Source of the DNA: Bacteriovoracaceae bacterium
GTDB taxonomy: Bacteria; Bdellovibrionota; Bacteriovoracia; Bacteriovoracales; Bacteriovoracaceae
Reading direction: 5' to 3'
Assembly (NCBI GenBank): GCA_947446575.1
Contig: CANFHC010000014.1
Coordinates: 1 to 64,000, forward strand
DNA length: 64,000 bases
Under the pieces are notes generated by a model. The model did no database searches. It was not told where the DNA came from and was given only the letters and a program-made list of their open reading frames with translations. The position numbers and the translations under genes were made by a program. Within the stretch, counting starts at the first letter, position 1. The number at the start of each line of letters is the position of its first letter. This document shows, piece by piece, positions 26,846 through 36,083 of this stretch.

Positions 26846-27949
26846 ATGAAGATCATGCACGTCACACAATTTTTGGGTATCGGTGGTTTAGAAAAAATTA
26901 TCTACCATATCATTCTGGAGCAAATGTCGCAAGGCCATGAGGTTTCTCTTTATGTTTATGATCACGACCAAGAATGGGTGTCATTTTTTAAAAAAAGTGG
27001 TATAAATGTCATTACTCCCCCAATGAAAAAGCCTGGATACGATTTTCATTTAATTCCAACAATGAATAAAGATCTCTGCAGTGCAGATGTCATCCACACT
27101 CATGATTTAAATCCTCTTATGTATCTTTTTCCAATTTTCTTTTTCAAGAAGTGCTTTTTGATTAACCATCCCCGTTTAGTTCACACAACTCATGGTCTTG
27201 GTCATGTTGAGCGATTCCCTCGTTATCGAATTTTCGAAAAATACATTGTTCCAATAGCTGACAAAATCATTGGAGTAAGTGAGAAAATTGGGAACTTCTA
27301 CAAAGAAGACCTCAAAATAAATCCACGGAAAATTAAAGTTATCGATAATGGAATTGCTATATATAAAGGGGTGATTAATCCTGAAGTTAGACGCCAGCAA
27401 AAAATTTGGTTATGTAACCGTCATAAAATGGACCCAAACCGTCCACTAATCCTTTCACTTTCGCGAATACTTCCATTAAAGGATCAACGCTTTTTAATCG
27501 AGGCGATAAAAAAACGCCCCGACTATCAACTCATTGTCGTTGGGCCTCCAAGTGATCAAGCTTATTATGATCTTTTAAAAGAAAAAGAAGATTCAAATAT
27601 TGTTCTCGTTGGTTCACAAGAACTAGTAAGTGAATATAACCTAGGAGCAGATCTTTATGTAAGTGCATCTACTCACGAGGGAATTCCAGTCGCTGTCCTA
27701 GAGGCCATGGCCGTAGAGACACCTTGTGTTGTGAGCGGAATACCAGGACATATGACTCTCAATCAATTTGGCAATTATGTCGCAGTATTTCCTCTCAATG
27801 ATCAAAATAAATTTTTAGAACTTTGTGATTTGCTCTTAACGGAGAAAGAAAATGCACAATCAATTGCTCAAAAAGCTCGTGGCATTGTCGTTGCTCATTA
27901 CAGCGTAAAAAAAATGGTAGACCTATACATGAAGGAATACAGTAAATGA
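26846..27949 (+). CDS. Glycosyltransferase family 4 (GT-B)
   Basis: 367 aa. The N-terminal VTQFLGIGGLEKII glycine-rich loop and the C-terminal LSRILPLKDQRFLIEAI and EGIPVAVLEAM (EX7E motif) are typical of GT4 retaining glycosyltransferases that add sugars from nucleotide donors on the cytoplasmic face. It is the first gene of a three-gene rightward run and overlaps the flippase by 4 nt (ATGA). Sugar specificity cannot be read from the sequence. It should act in building the exopolysaccharide repeat unit. Confidence 0.9.
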   Translation: MKIMHVTQFLGIGGLEKIIYHIILEQMSQGHEVSLYVYDHDQEWVSFFKKSGINVITPPMKKPGYDFHLIPTMNKDLCSADVIHTHDLNPLMYLFPIFFFKKCFLINHPRLVHTTHGLGHVERFPRYRIFEKYIVPIADKIIGVSEKIGNFYKEDLKINPRKIKVIDNGIAIYKGVINPEVRRQQKIWLCNRHKMDPNRPLILSLSRILPLKDQRFLIEAIKKRPDYQLIVVGPPSDQAYYDLLKEKEDSNIVLVGSQELVSEYNLGADLYVSASTHEGIPVAVLEAMAVETPCVVSGIPGHMTLNQFGNYVAVFPLNDQNKFLELCDLLLTEKENAQSIAQKARGIVVAHYSVKKMVDLYMKEYSK

Positions 27950-29385
27950 TCAATTTAAATAAATTAAAAGTTGGTCACTGGCCGGTTTTTCTAATTAGCT
28001 TACTCTCAGCTATTCTCAATCTTTTTCTCCCCATCATTCTGGTTCGATTAATTAGCCCAGAAGAAATTGGGATTTATAAATTATTTTTTCTATATGCTCA
28101 GTCTATTATTTTTATTTCACTGGCAGGTGGTCCTCTATACAGCGTCTATTATTTAGTTGGTAAAAAAAATGACAGCAATAAATATCTGGAACAAGCCTGG
28201 ATTTTAAATTTTGCAGTCAGTACAATTTGTGCATTAATTGGTTTTATTTTCCTGAAGCAAATCTCTCTTATCATTTCAATTTCTGAAAAATACACTATCC
28301 TTCTTTTATTATCGGCCATTACATCTGCACCTGGAGGATTTTATGGTGAGTATTTAATTGCAAAAGGTAAAAGAATCAGTGGAAGCATATTTAATTCGGG
28401 ATTTGAAATATTAAAAGCTTTAGTTATTGTTGGTGCTGTCTATTTTACCCGAGACATCCATGTAGCCTTCTGGGGCTTTACAATTTTATTTATTATTAAA
28501 CTCATTATGGCGATAACTTTCTCAATAAAAGAAAAAATTATTACCTTCAGTTTTGATCGTGAAAAAATGCGTGAAGTTATTAAATACTGTGCACCTATTT
28601 CTATTGCAGGGGCAATGAGTTTTATTGTTGAAAAAATAGATATGATTATTCTTTCTGCAAGGCTCGATCCCATTCATTTTGCTTTCTACTCTATGGGATG
28701 TCTTGTCGTTCCTCCCTTACTCTTATTAGAAATGTCAGTGCAAAAAGTTCTTATACCCAGTTTATCAAAAGCATTTCATGAGAATAATTTTGAAGAAATG
28801 AGAATCAGCTATCGTCAGGCCCAAAGTGATATTTCCTATATTATGATTCCCGCTTTATTTGGACTAATGATTTTTAATCGCCCCATCATTGAAATTCTTT
28901 TCACTGATAAATATATGGACTCAGCTCATTATTTGCGACTTTATGCTTTTACTTATCTGACTTACATCATTCCCCATGATTCTATCCCTAGAGCAACTGG
29001 AAATACCGCATGGATTTTAAAAATGTACTGCATTCTAACTCCTATTTCAATTTTAGTTGTTTCATACTGTGCCAGCCATTATGGTGCTCCTGGGGCTTTG
29101 ATCTCATCAGTCATTTTTATGTTTTTCCCAAAAATACCTGGTCTCATTTTTTCTGCTCAAATTACGAAAAGCACAGTTCATCAATTAATTGCATGGAGGG
29201 CGCACCTCTTTTACACTTCTGTGAATGTAGTTTTGCTAACTTTTTGCTATCTCCTAAAACCTCTTTTTGAATCTGAAAAAATGTGGTTTCTTATTTTAGG
29301 ACCAATATATGCAGTCATCTATTTAGGAGTAGTAAATTTAATAAAGCATTTAAAAAATAAAAGAGAATTTAATCATGGCATCTAA
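27946..29385 (+). CDS. Wzx-type polysaccharide flippase
   Basis: 479 aa integral membrane protein with about 12-14 predicted hydrophobic helices and a basic loop pattern typical of the MOP/polysaccharide transporter family. The N-terminal NLFLPIILVRLISPEEIGIYKLF segment is characteristic of Wzx-like proteins. It would flip the undecaprenyl-linked repeat unit to the periplasm. It overlaps the upstream glycosyltransferase by 4 nt and the downstream one by 11 nt, indicating tight translational coupling. Confidence 0.88.
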   Translation: MINLNKLKVGHWPVFLISLLSAILNLFLPIILVRLISPEEIGIYKLFFLYAQSIIFISLAGGPLYSVYYLVGKKNDSNKYLEQAWILNFAVSTICALIGFIFLKQISLIISISEKYTILLLLSAITSAPGGFYGEYLIAKGKRISGSIFNSGFEILKALVIVGAVYFTRDIHVAFWGFTILFIIKLIMAITFSIKEKIITFSFDREKMREVIKYCAPISIAGAMSFIVEKIDMIILSARLDPIHFAFYSMGCLVVPPLLLLEMSVQKVLIPSLSKAFHENNFEEMRISYRQAQSDISYIMIPALFGLMIFNRPIIEILFTDKYMDSAHYLRLYAFTYLTYIIPHDSIPRATGNTAWILKMYCILTPISILVVSYCASHYGAPGALISSVIFMFFPKIPGLIFSAQITKSTVHQLIAWRAHLFYTSVNVVLLTFCYLLKPLFESEKMWFLILGPIYAVIYLGVVNLIKHLKNKREFNHGI

Positions 29386-30499
29386 CTTAAATTATAGACC
29401 CGTTATTGTTTTTGCTCCTAGTGTATTGGCCGGAGCTGAAAAAGTTGTTATAACGGGCACCGAAGCGCTTTTTGCATTAGGCTTAGATCCTCACCTAATA
29501 GTTATTCAAGAAACAAGGCTTCCCAAACTGGCCCAGAACTTTATAAATGAATTCTCACCTGCAATTAAAATTACAATCCTCGAATCGAAAAAAGCCCTCG
29601 ATTTCGAATTAATATCAAAAATTAAAACTTTACTAAAAGCTGAAGATAAACAAATTATTCTTCACACTCATGGATTCAAGGCATTAGTGACATGCAAATT
29701 AATTAGTCTTCCCTTTTTGCAAGTCCACACTCATCATGGCAATACTTCGCATACCTTTAAAGTCAAAATATATGAATGGCTAGCCGACCAGGCCATGAAG
29801 CGCTGTGATCATGTTTTTGCTGTCTCAAAGGCCATGCAGCAGCAGCTCTATAAAAGTCTATCACCATATAAAAAGATATCTGTTGTAGAAAATATGTTAT
29901 CGTTTAAAAACTCGCATGAAATCAGAAATTACAGAGTGGATAAAAAAATTAAGTCTGAAAATCAAAAAATTAATTTTATTTTCATTGGCCGTTTAAGTCC
30001 AGAAAAAGGATTACTTCCTTTTTTAAAAAATATCTCAAGATTAACAATTAAAGATAAAATTTCATTAACAGTTCTAGGTGATGGACCAGAAATGTTATCT
30101 GCCAAAGAATACGTACTCACTCCTGAATTTAATTGCGAAATCAATTTTTTGGGTTTTGTTTCTAACCCTAGTGACTATTTAAAAGATGCAGATATATTAG
30201 TTCTTCCAAGTTTTACAGAAGGGCTACCCATGACATTGATTGAATCATTGTGCTCCGGTATTCCCGTCATTGCTAATGATGTAGGGGCCATAAAGAGTTT
30301 ACTGCATCACAACCAAAATGGATTTTTAACTAGCAATAATGATTTTTCCGAATGGGAAAAAGCCATTAAATCTTGTCTAGAGAATTTAAATCGTTGGCAA
30401 GAATTCACCATGGACCACGCGCAAGAGTTGACCGAAAATTACAGTGCTCAAAATTGGGGAATAAAAACAAAGTTCATTTATGAAAAGCTTATTTCGTAG
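29375..30499 (+). CDS. Glycosyltransferase family 4 (GT-B)
   Basis: 374 aa. Features: the N-terminal SVLAGAEKVVITGTEAL loop, FIGRLSPEKGLLPFL, LGDGPEM, and EGLPMTLIESLCSGIPVIANDVG containing the EX7E motif. Acts in polysaccharide repeat-unit assembly; donor and acceptor unknown. It starts inside the 3' end of the flippase gene. Its 3' end overlaps the 3' end of the convergent gene at 30489 by 11 nt. Confidence 0.9.
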   Translation: MASNLNYRPVIVFAPSVLAGAEKVVITGTEALFALGLDPHLIVIQETRLPKLAQNFINEFSPAIKITILESKKALDFELISKIKTLLKAEDKQIILHTHGFKALVTCKLISLPFLQVHTHHGNTSHTFKVKIYEWLADQAMKRCDHVFAVSKAMQQQLYKSLSPYKKISVVENMLSFKNSHEIRNYRVDKKIKSENQKINFIFIGRLSPEKGLLPFLKNISRLTIKDKISLTVLGDGPEMLSAKEYVLTPEFNCEINFLGFVSNPSDYLKDADILVLPSFTEGLPMTLIESLCSGIPVIANDVGAIKSLLHHNQNGFLTSNNDFSEWEKAIKSCLENLNRWQEFTMDHAQELTENYSAQNWGIKTKFIYEKLIS

Positions 30500-31415
30500 A
30501 ATGTGACCTGGTCAATTTAGTTAATACTTGCTCCCCATTTAACTCAACCGGTCCAAGACTTTTATAAATTTCATTGATTTTTTTTGAACAAATTTTTTTA
30601 AAAATAAATCTCATCGCCACTGCAGGTATAGACAAAAACAGATAACTCATATTTTTCTGACCAAGAATTTTTCTCTTAATTAGATCCAACTTGGATACTT
30701 CTTTATCTCTATGATCACCAAGCACCAAGGTCATTTGCTCATTTTGCCAACGAATGCGAGCTAGGTATCTAAGATAATCTTTGATAGGTGGTGGCTCGTA
30801 AAAATTCTTAGTTTTAGACATAAAAAATTCACTAGGCTCTATTAAGCGCTCTAAAAAATAATCTTCTCCTGTTATCCCTTGGGGAATTCCAGTTAAATTG
30901 CGTTTTGATAATTTTTCTTTTAATTTTTCTCTTTTAACAGCATACATACCTCCTGAAAGAAACTCATGTTTGAGAGGCAATTGCATAAATCCAGTAAAAA
31001 GACATTCAATGGAAGTTACATTCAAAAGAGGAAATAATCTCGTACTAACGATGATTCTCCTTTCATCAACCTCAAAGTCTTCAATCAGCTTTATAATTGC
31101 ATTTGATTCAGGAACGACATCACCATCACAAAAAATGACAATATCACTTATTTGTTCATTAAAAGCAGTATTCCAAGCATTAATTTTAGAAGGAATTTTA
31201 ATTTCTACGCTCTGAATATTTTGATTAAAAATCCCTAGTTCCAATACTTTTTCATGAGTTTTATCTGTACATCCGTTGGCGTAAACTTTTATTGAATATT
31301 CGAGATTTTTTTTTGAATTAATTAACGCTTTGATAGTTCGCTCTATGTAGCGCTCTTCATTATGAGCCAGAATACAAATTGAAAAACTCAATGGTTTTTT
31401 TGATTTTAACTCCAT
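30489..31415 (-). CDS. Glycosyltransferase family 2 (GT-A)
   Basis: About 308 aa from the ATG at 31415, chosen because AGAGAAA precedes it and it reduces overlap with the upstream gene to 10 nt; a longer frame begins at 31448. The opening SFSICILAHNEERYIERTI and the IVIFCDGDVVPE segment with a DGD metal motif identify a GT2 family nucleotide-sugar transferase. There is no clear transmembrane segment. It belongs to the leftward wzz-wzy-GT operon (35857 to 30489). Confidence 0.85.
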   Translation of the reverse strand: MELKSKKPLSFSICILAHNEERYIERTIKALINSKKNLEYSIKVYANGCTDKTHEKVLELGIFNQNIQSVEIKIPSKINAWNTAFNEQISDIVIFCDGDVVPESNAIIKLIEDFEVDERRIIVSTRLFPLLNVTSIECLFTGFMQLPLKHEFLSGGMYAVKREKLKEKLSKRNLTGIPQGITGEDYFLERLIEPSEFFMSKTKNFYEPPPIKDYLRYLARIRWQNEQMTLVLGDHRDKEVSKLDLIKRKILGQKNMSYLFLSIPAVAMRFIFKKICSKKINEIYKSLGPVELNGEQVLTKLTRSHSTK

Positions 31416-32611
31416 GAAATTTTCTCTGGTTCTTTGAGTGCATTCCAACCTTTAAAAATCCAAAGACCTGATAAATATGCCATGAACAATCGCTGCATAT
31501 AATTAGATTTTCTTATCATAAATACAACTGCTGCTAAAAATAATATCTCCACTAATATTTTTGAAAAAGATTGATGGGCTAAAAAATCAGAAAGTATACT
31601 AGAGCTAGAGAGAATTAACATTACCCCTATGCCAACACATGTTGCCCAATAAGCCCAAAATGATTTAAAAACCAAACGCAATGAAATCCAAGAAGTGAGA
31701 CTAAAAAATTTAAAACGAGGTAAAATTAAAATTTTTATAATCTGCAAATTCCCAATGAGTATCCGTTTTCTCCTTTTTAATTCAATTCTTACATCCGATA
31801 CAACTCCAATATCTCGAACCCATGCAACTTGATTAATATCAGCAAAATAATAAATTTTATTTTGTGGATCATCTAGACGCAACGTTAGAGGAATGGCGAC
31901 ATCATCATTAAACCAATGAGTGTCCCCTAACAAAGCTATTGCTCGTATTAACGCTTCTCTTTTATAAAACACACTTAATCCATGAACCATAATCGATCCA
32001 CCGCCTAAGTTTTCTATCGTTCGAATAAATTGTTCTAATCTCCAGTAAATGGTCTCTAGAGCACGAGCATTAACGGGTAAATACGAAGGTGCCACACAAA
32101 TTAAATCATTTTTTCGAAGTAAGGATTCAACACGGAAAAGCAGATCACTATTCCAAATAGAACCACAATCCGTCAAAGAAACCCAATCCGCACTACTTAG
32201 TTCAATCAATTGTTTAAGAATAAACCATTTTCCTCTAGCTCCATTATTTTCAAAATATCTCACTTCCAATTTTGCACTTTTTTTAAAATCTAAAACTCGA
32301 TTTAACGTTTGATCAGTACAATGATCAAGACCAACAAAAGCGCTAACAACCATATTTGAATTATTTTTTTTCAAAACTTTCAAACATTCTTCAAAACTCT
32401 TTAGTGTTGGAATTATTGTGACCTCTTCATTAAAGGCCGCTATTAAAATTTCAAAACTAATCGGCTTTTCATTTTTTAATTCTATAGATTTTTTTGAGCA
32501 AATTAATTTTTTAAGACTTCCAAAAATGAACGAAATAAACATAGATCCAAACAAAGTCCAGCAAAAACCTAATATTCCGATACTAAGAAGAATGACTCCT
32601 AAATGATTCAT
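31406..32611 (-). CDS. Membrane-anchored glycosyltransferase family 2
   Basis: 401 aa. One N-terminal membrane helix (about 5-30) is followed by a GT2 catalytic region (ISFEILIAAFNEEVTIIPTL, then SLTDCGS at the DxD position, with the second acidic residue replaced by Gly). Two or three C-terminal helices follow (about 310-385). The architecture is like polysaccharide synthases of the BcsA/IcaA/HAS type but shorter. The overlap with the upstream polymerase gene is 4 nt (ATGA). The altered DxD motif makes metal use uncertain. Confidence 0.8.
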   Translation of the reverse strand: MNHLGVILLSIGILGFCWTLFGSMFISFIFGSLKKLICSKKSIELKNEKPISFEILIAAFNEEVTIIPTLKSFEECLKVLKKNNSNMVVSAFVGLDHCTDQTLNRVLDFKKSAKLEVRYFENNGARGKWFILKQLIELSSADWVSLTDCGSIWNSDLLFRVESLLRKNDLICVAPSYLPVNARALETIYWRLEQFIRTIENLGGGSIMVHGLSVFYKREALIRAIALLGDTHWFNDDVAIPLTLRLDDPQNKIYYFADINQVAWVRDIGVVSDVRIELKRRKRILIGNLQIIKILILPRFKFFSLTSWISLRLVFKSFWAYWATCVGIGVMLILSSSSILSDFLAHQSFSKILVEILFLAAVVFMIRKSNYMQRLFMAYLSGLWIFKGWNALKEPEKISWS

Positions 32612-34035
32612 GCTAATGCCTTCTGTTTATTCTCGTAAAACTGACCATGTGCTATCGTTAAACCAATTAAGACATAAGGATAAAGCATATATGTATGTGA
32701 AAGAAATGTTATTGCTGTACCGTAAGCTGCAATTGCTAATATATATTCGGGATGATCATCTTTTAACCTCCAAGCTGTCCTGATGGTAATTAACCAAATT
32801 CCCAAAAAAAGCACAAAACCTACAAAGCCCGTTTCAGCTAAGGCTAAAAGCCAAGTAGAATGGATTGTTTTTTTCGATCCTTCCGTTCCTACATTTCCAT
32901 TGGCATATTGATTCAAATTATCTATGTATCCTGCGTACCCAACTCCAAAAAGTGGATTCCTTACGGCCATGTTAATTCCGGCTTTCCAAAAAATTATTCT
33001 ATTTTTAGTTGATCCTTCCACATCATCAGATTTTCTTTCAATACTGGAAAGAGCACCGTAAGTAATGAATGCACCAATAATTAAAAGTATGAAGGCAATT
33101 TTTTTATTTTTTGCTTTTAACCAATACCAAATCATAGCGTATGCACCAAGGCCAAGTGTCGCTCCGCGAGATTTCGCTTTCCATATAAGAACGAAGTAGA
33201 AAATATAAACTCCAAAACTTAAAATATTTTTGATATAACTATTTTTTACTTCGTTAAAATATGAAATAGTAAATGGGATGGCGAGAATTAAAATAGCAGC
33301 AATATCATTGGCATTTTCAATTAATCCAACACCTGTCATACGGTCTATCGAATCTCCAGCACCTAATTGTTCTATGATGTAAATTTTGTAAAAGGATATA
33401 ACTGTTTTTTCTGTAATTGCCAAAAACAAGGCTACTTTAATCGGTAATATAGACTCTTTTCTATCGACAACATTTACGATTAGAAAATAAATAATGACAT
33501 CTTTCATTAACACATCTGAAAAATCATTGAGCTTAATAGGAGATGATCCTGCCATTATTATACTTAAAAATGCCCAAACAGCAAAAAAAAGCATAGAAGC
33601 AGAAGATATATTCCATTGAAAATAAAATTTCTTTCTAAATATTCGATGAGCTATAAAGCTTAAAATACAAAGAATTGAAATATCCCGAAGCATAGACAGC
33701 ATTAATTCATTTTTATAATATTCCCAAGGCCTTGAGATAAGTAAAAAAGTAAAAAAACCTACCGCGTATTTTGGATCAAAAATGGATAATGTGATTAATA
33801 ATGAAAATGAAAAAGCTAAAAATATAGCGACAGCACCCCATTCATTAATCAAATAAATATAAGTTCCGAAAAATAATCCAATCAAAATTGGACCGACTAA
33901 TTTCATGGAAACGTAATTAAGCTTTTCATACGAGTCTGAAGCAATATCTCTCCAGACATAATAAATATAGGATAGACAAAGAAATGAAATAATAAACTGA
34001 TGTAATATGAATAAAAAATTATCGGCAATCAGCAT
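32608..34035 (-). CDS. O-antigen ligase/polymerase-like protein (Wzy/WaaL family)
   Basis: 475 aa with about 10-12 membrane helices. A large periplasmic loop (about 335-400) contains FWKAGINMAVRNPLFGVGYAGY and IHSTWLLALAETGFVG, the conserved pattern of the Wzy_C family. It would polymerise flipped repeat units in the periplasm, which suits its place next to the chain-length protein, 20 nt upstream. A ligase role cannot be excluded from sequence alone. Confidence 0.87.
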   Translation of the reverse strand: MLIADNFLFILHQFIISFLCLSYIYYVWRDIASDSYEKLNYVSMKLVGPILIGLFFGTYIYLINEWGAVAIFLAFSFSLLITLSIFDPKYAVGFFTFLLISRPWEYYKNELMLSMLRDISILCILSFIAHRIFRKKFYFQWNISSASMLFFAVWAFLSIIMAGSSPIKLNDFSDVLMKDVIIYFLIVNVVDRKESILPIKVALFLAITEKTVISFYKIYIIEQLGAGDSIDRMTGVGLIENANDIAAILILAIPFTISYFNEVKNSYIKNILSFGVYIFYFVLIWKAKSRGATLGLGAYAMIWYWLKAKNKKIAFILLIIGAFITYGALSSIERKSDDVEGSTKNRIIFWKAGINMAVRNPLFGVGYAGYIDNLNQYANGNVGTEGSKKTIHSTWLLALAETGFVGFVLFLGIWLITIRTAWRLKDDHPEYILAIAAYGTAITFLSHTYMLYPYVLIGLTIAHGQFYENKQKALA

Positions 34036-34055
34036 TCTGTTAATTCCGTATTAAA

Positions 34056-35282
34056 TTACTCGTTACTTGAGCCATTATATTCTATTTTATAATTGGCACT
34101 TTTATCTTCAATCACCAAAATTTTATTACTCATTAAATCAGCTTCGTTGATGTTCGGAAGTTTTCCAAAAAAATTACCTCTGAAGTCTTCTGCCATTTTT
34201 TTAGCATTTTCAATTGGGGCGGCATTTAAAATTTCTTTATATAAAATATAAATAAAACAGAACACTAAACCTAGAACTAATCCAAGGCTTGCAAATAAGC
34301 GCTTCTTAGGAAAAAGTGGTGATGTTGGAAACTGAGGAGACTCAGTAATACCAATATAACTAGAAACGCTTTCTCGCTCAATATCAAGGGCAATGTTGAT
34401 ATTGTTAAAATTTGAATAGAGTTTAGATGTAATACTCTTAGACGTTTCTTTGTCGTTAGACATTAATACTGGGGAGTAAACTTTTCCACTACCTTTACCA
34501 ATTTCTTTGTCACTATCATTTTCTTCATCTGTTGTTGCCTTTCCGCCAATTTCTTTTAGATACTCTAAGATTGTCGCTTTCTTTTGTTCTAACTTCACAA
34601 TACTTGGATGATTAGAATTAAATTGTAATTTAAGAGACCCTATATCTTGTCTAATTTTAGCAAGCTCGGCTAAAAGGACAGTAGGGTTTTTTGTAGTCAG
34701 CGGACTGCCATGTTCAGAATCTGAAAATTGTTTTGTAACATTCGCTGATTCAAGCTTCTTTAAAATTGTCTGTTGTGCTAACTCAATCGTAGAAATGCGT
34801 GTGTTGATAAAATGGTTTCTTACAGTCTCAAGAACTTTTTTAGATACCGCTAATGCTTTAGCAGGGTCACCATGGATAAAAGAAATATGGAATGTATTTC
34901 CTCCGCCAGAATACAATTCAAAACGATCGCGAAGCATCGCCCTTTCTTGCGCTAATTGATATTCCGTCAAAGTTTTTGAATAAATATTAAAAGAATTTCC
35001 TATGTCATCAATGAATTTATCATTCATTACTTCTTTAACCATTGCCGCCACTGTTTGAGTCATCTCGGGTGATGAACTAATTCCAGGAACGATGTCAGAG
35101 ATAAGTGCATTATAAAAATACTTAGGATAAATATTTAATTCAAATTCAGACTTAAAACTTTTGGGTAAAATAAAGCTCAACTCAATAAAACACATTACAG
35201 TAACACCAATGATGATAAAAATTGGTTTTATGTAACGTTTAATGAGTTGAATAAAATCTTTTATATAAATTTTTTCTTTCAT
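34056..35282 (-). CDS. Wzz/Wzc-type chain-length determinant protein
   Basis: 408 aa. Two membrane helices (about 18-38 and 330-350) flank a long periplasmic coiled-coil region. The proline-rich SPQFPTSPLFPKKRLF before the second helix is the classic Wzz motif. NSNHPSIVKLEQKKA is the conserved segment seen in GumC/Wzc-type proteins. There is no fused kinase domain; the separate ATPase gene lies 5 nt upstream. It controls polymer length with Wzy. The C-terminal cytoplasmic tail of about 55 residues is the probable contact with the kinase-like partner. Confidence 0.9.
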   Translation of the reverse strand: MKEKIYIKDFIQLIKRYIKPIFIIIGVTVMCFIELSFILPKSFKSEFELNIYPKYFYNALISDIVPGISSSPEMTQTVAAMVKEVMNDKFIDDIGNSFNIYSKTLTEYQLAQERAMLRDRFELYSGGGNTFHISFIHGDPAKALAVSKKVLETVRNHFINTRISTIELAQQTILKKLESANVTKQFSDSEHGSPLTTKNPTVLLAELAKIRQDIGSLKLQFNSNHPSIVKLEQKKATILEYLKEIGGKATTDEENDSDKEIGKGSGKVYSPVLMSNDKETSKSITSKLYSNFNNINIALDIERESVSSYIGITESPQFPTSPLFPKKRLFASLGLVLGLVFCFIYILYKEILNAAPIENAKKMAEDFRGNFFGKLPNINEADLMSNKILVIEDKSANYKIEYNGSSNE

Positions 35283-35287
35283 AATCT

Positions 35288-35857
35288 TTATTTGTTTAAA
35301 ACAATTCCTATTAAATGTTTTCTATCAAGCGAAAGTTCTTTTTGAATTTTGTTTGTTGATTTTTTAGATTCACTTTGAATGATTAAATTTGAATCCGTAT
35401 TAACTCGTAAAAGTGCATCTTCGGGATTTCCTGAATTAAAGCTATCAACGATGACCAAATCATATTTCCCTGTGTAATTGGCGACTAATGAGTTTAAAAA
35501 TGGCCCATCGAATGAAACCTTAGACCAATCAAGATCTAGGTCTTTAATTCTGAAAATAGAAAAAGGAAATGGGTGTGAGCAGACCATACCATCGGCTGAT
35601 TTATAATCGCCTAAGTATTTGCTAAGTAATGGGTCACCTTGAGGATTGAGATCAATGAGCAATACTTCAAAATTATAGACTTCTTTTAATCCTCTAGCAA
35701 TCAGCATTGAAAGTGTAGTTTTTCCTTCAGAGCGATGTTCGCTTACGACAGAAAGAGAACGCATTTTTTTAGTCACATGTTGGAAATGAATTTTTTGCAG
35801 AATCGATGAAACTGGATCTACTTCCCAAATGGAAATATCGTTTTGTTGATTGGTCAT
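35288..35857 (-). CDS. CpsD/CapB-like polysaccharide ATPase, short form without tyrosine tail
   Basis: 189 aa of the MinD/BY-kinase fold: Walker A-like EHRSEGKTTL, Walker A' VLLIDLNPQGDP, and Walker B LVIVDSFNSG. It lacks the C-terminal tyrosine cluster usual in bacterial tyrosine kinases and is shorter than the usual 220-240 aa. It may therefore be a non-autophosphorylating partner of the Wzz protein. It is first in the leftward operon; its promoter should lie in 35858-36000, but I saw no clear match. Confidence 0.8.
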   Translation of the reverse strand: MTNQQNDISIWEVDPVSSILQKIHFQHVTKKMRSLSVVSEHRSEGKTTLSMLIARGLKEVYNFEVLLIDLNPQGDPLLSKYLGDYKSADGMVCSHPFPFSIFRIKDLDLDWSKVSFDGPFLNSLVANYTGKYDLVIVDSFNSGNPEDALLRVNTDSNLIIQSESKKSTNKIQKELSLDRKHLIGIVLNK

Positions 35858-36020
35858 AAAACTCTATACCCTATTCTAAATTTTTATAAACTACTCTATC
35901 AGGGCATGAACCTTAATTCCTAGCTTATATGTAAAAATGTATATGCCATTTTATTTTATCAGATAAATGAAAAATAAATATTTTTTTAAGAAGTTTAAGT
36001 GATTCGTAGATCATTTTGAT

Positions 36021-36059
36021 AATATAAGAAAAGCCCTATTAAGGGGCTTTTCTTATATT
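36021..36059 (-). terminator. Strong stem-loop terminator
   Basis: A perfect 16-bp inverted repeat: AATATAAGAAAAGCCC (36021-36036) pairs with GGGCTTTTCTTATATT (36044-36059) around a 7-nt loop. On the minus strand the GC core is followed by TTTTCTTATATT. It sits 25 nt after the stop of the secreted-protein gene at 36084 and separates that operon from the leftward polysaccharide operon. Confidence 0.85.
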
Positions 36060-36083
36060 AATTTAAAACTAATATTCAATTAA

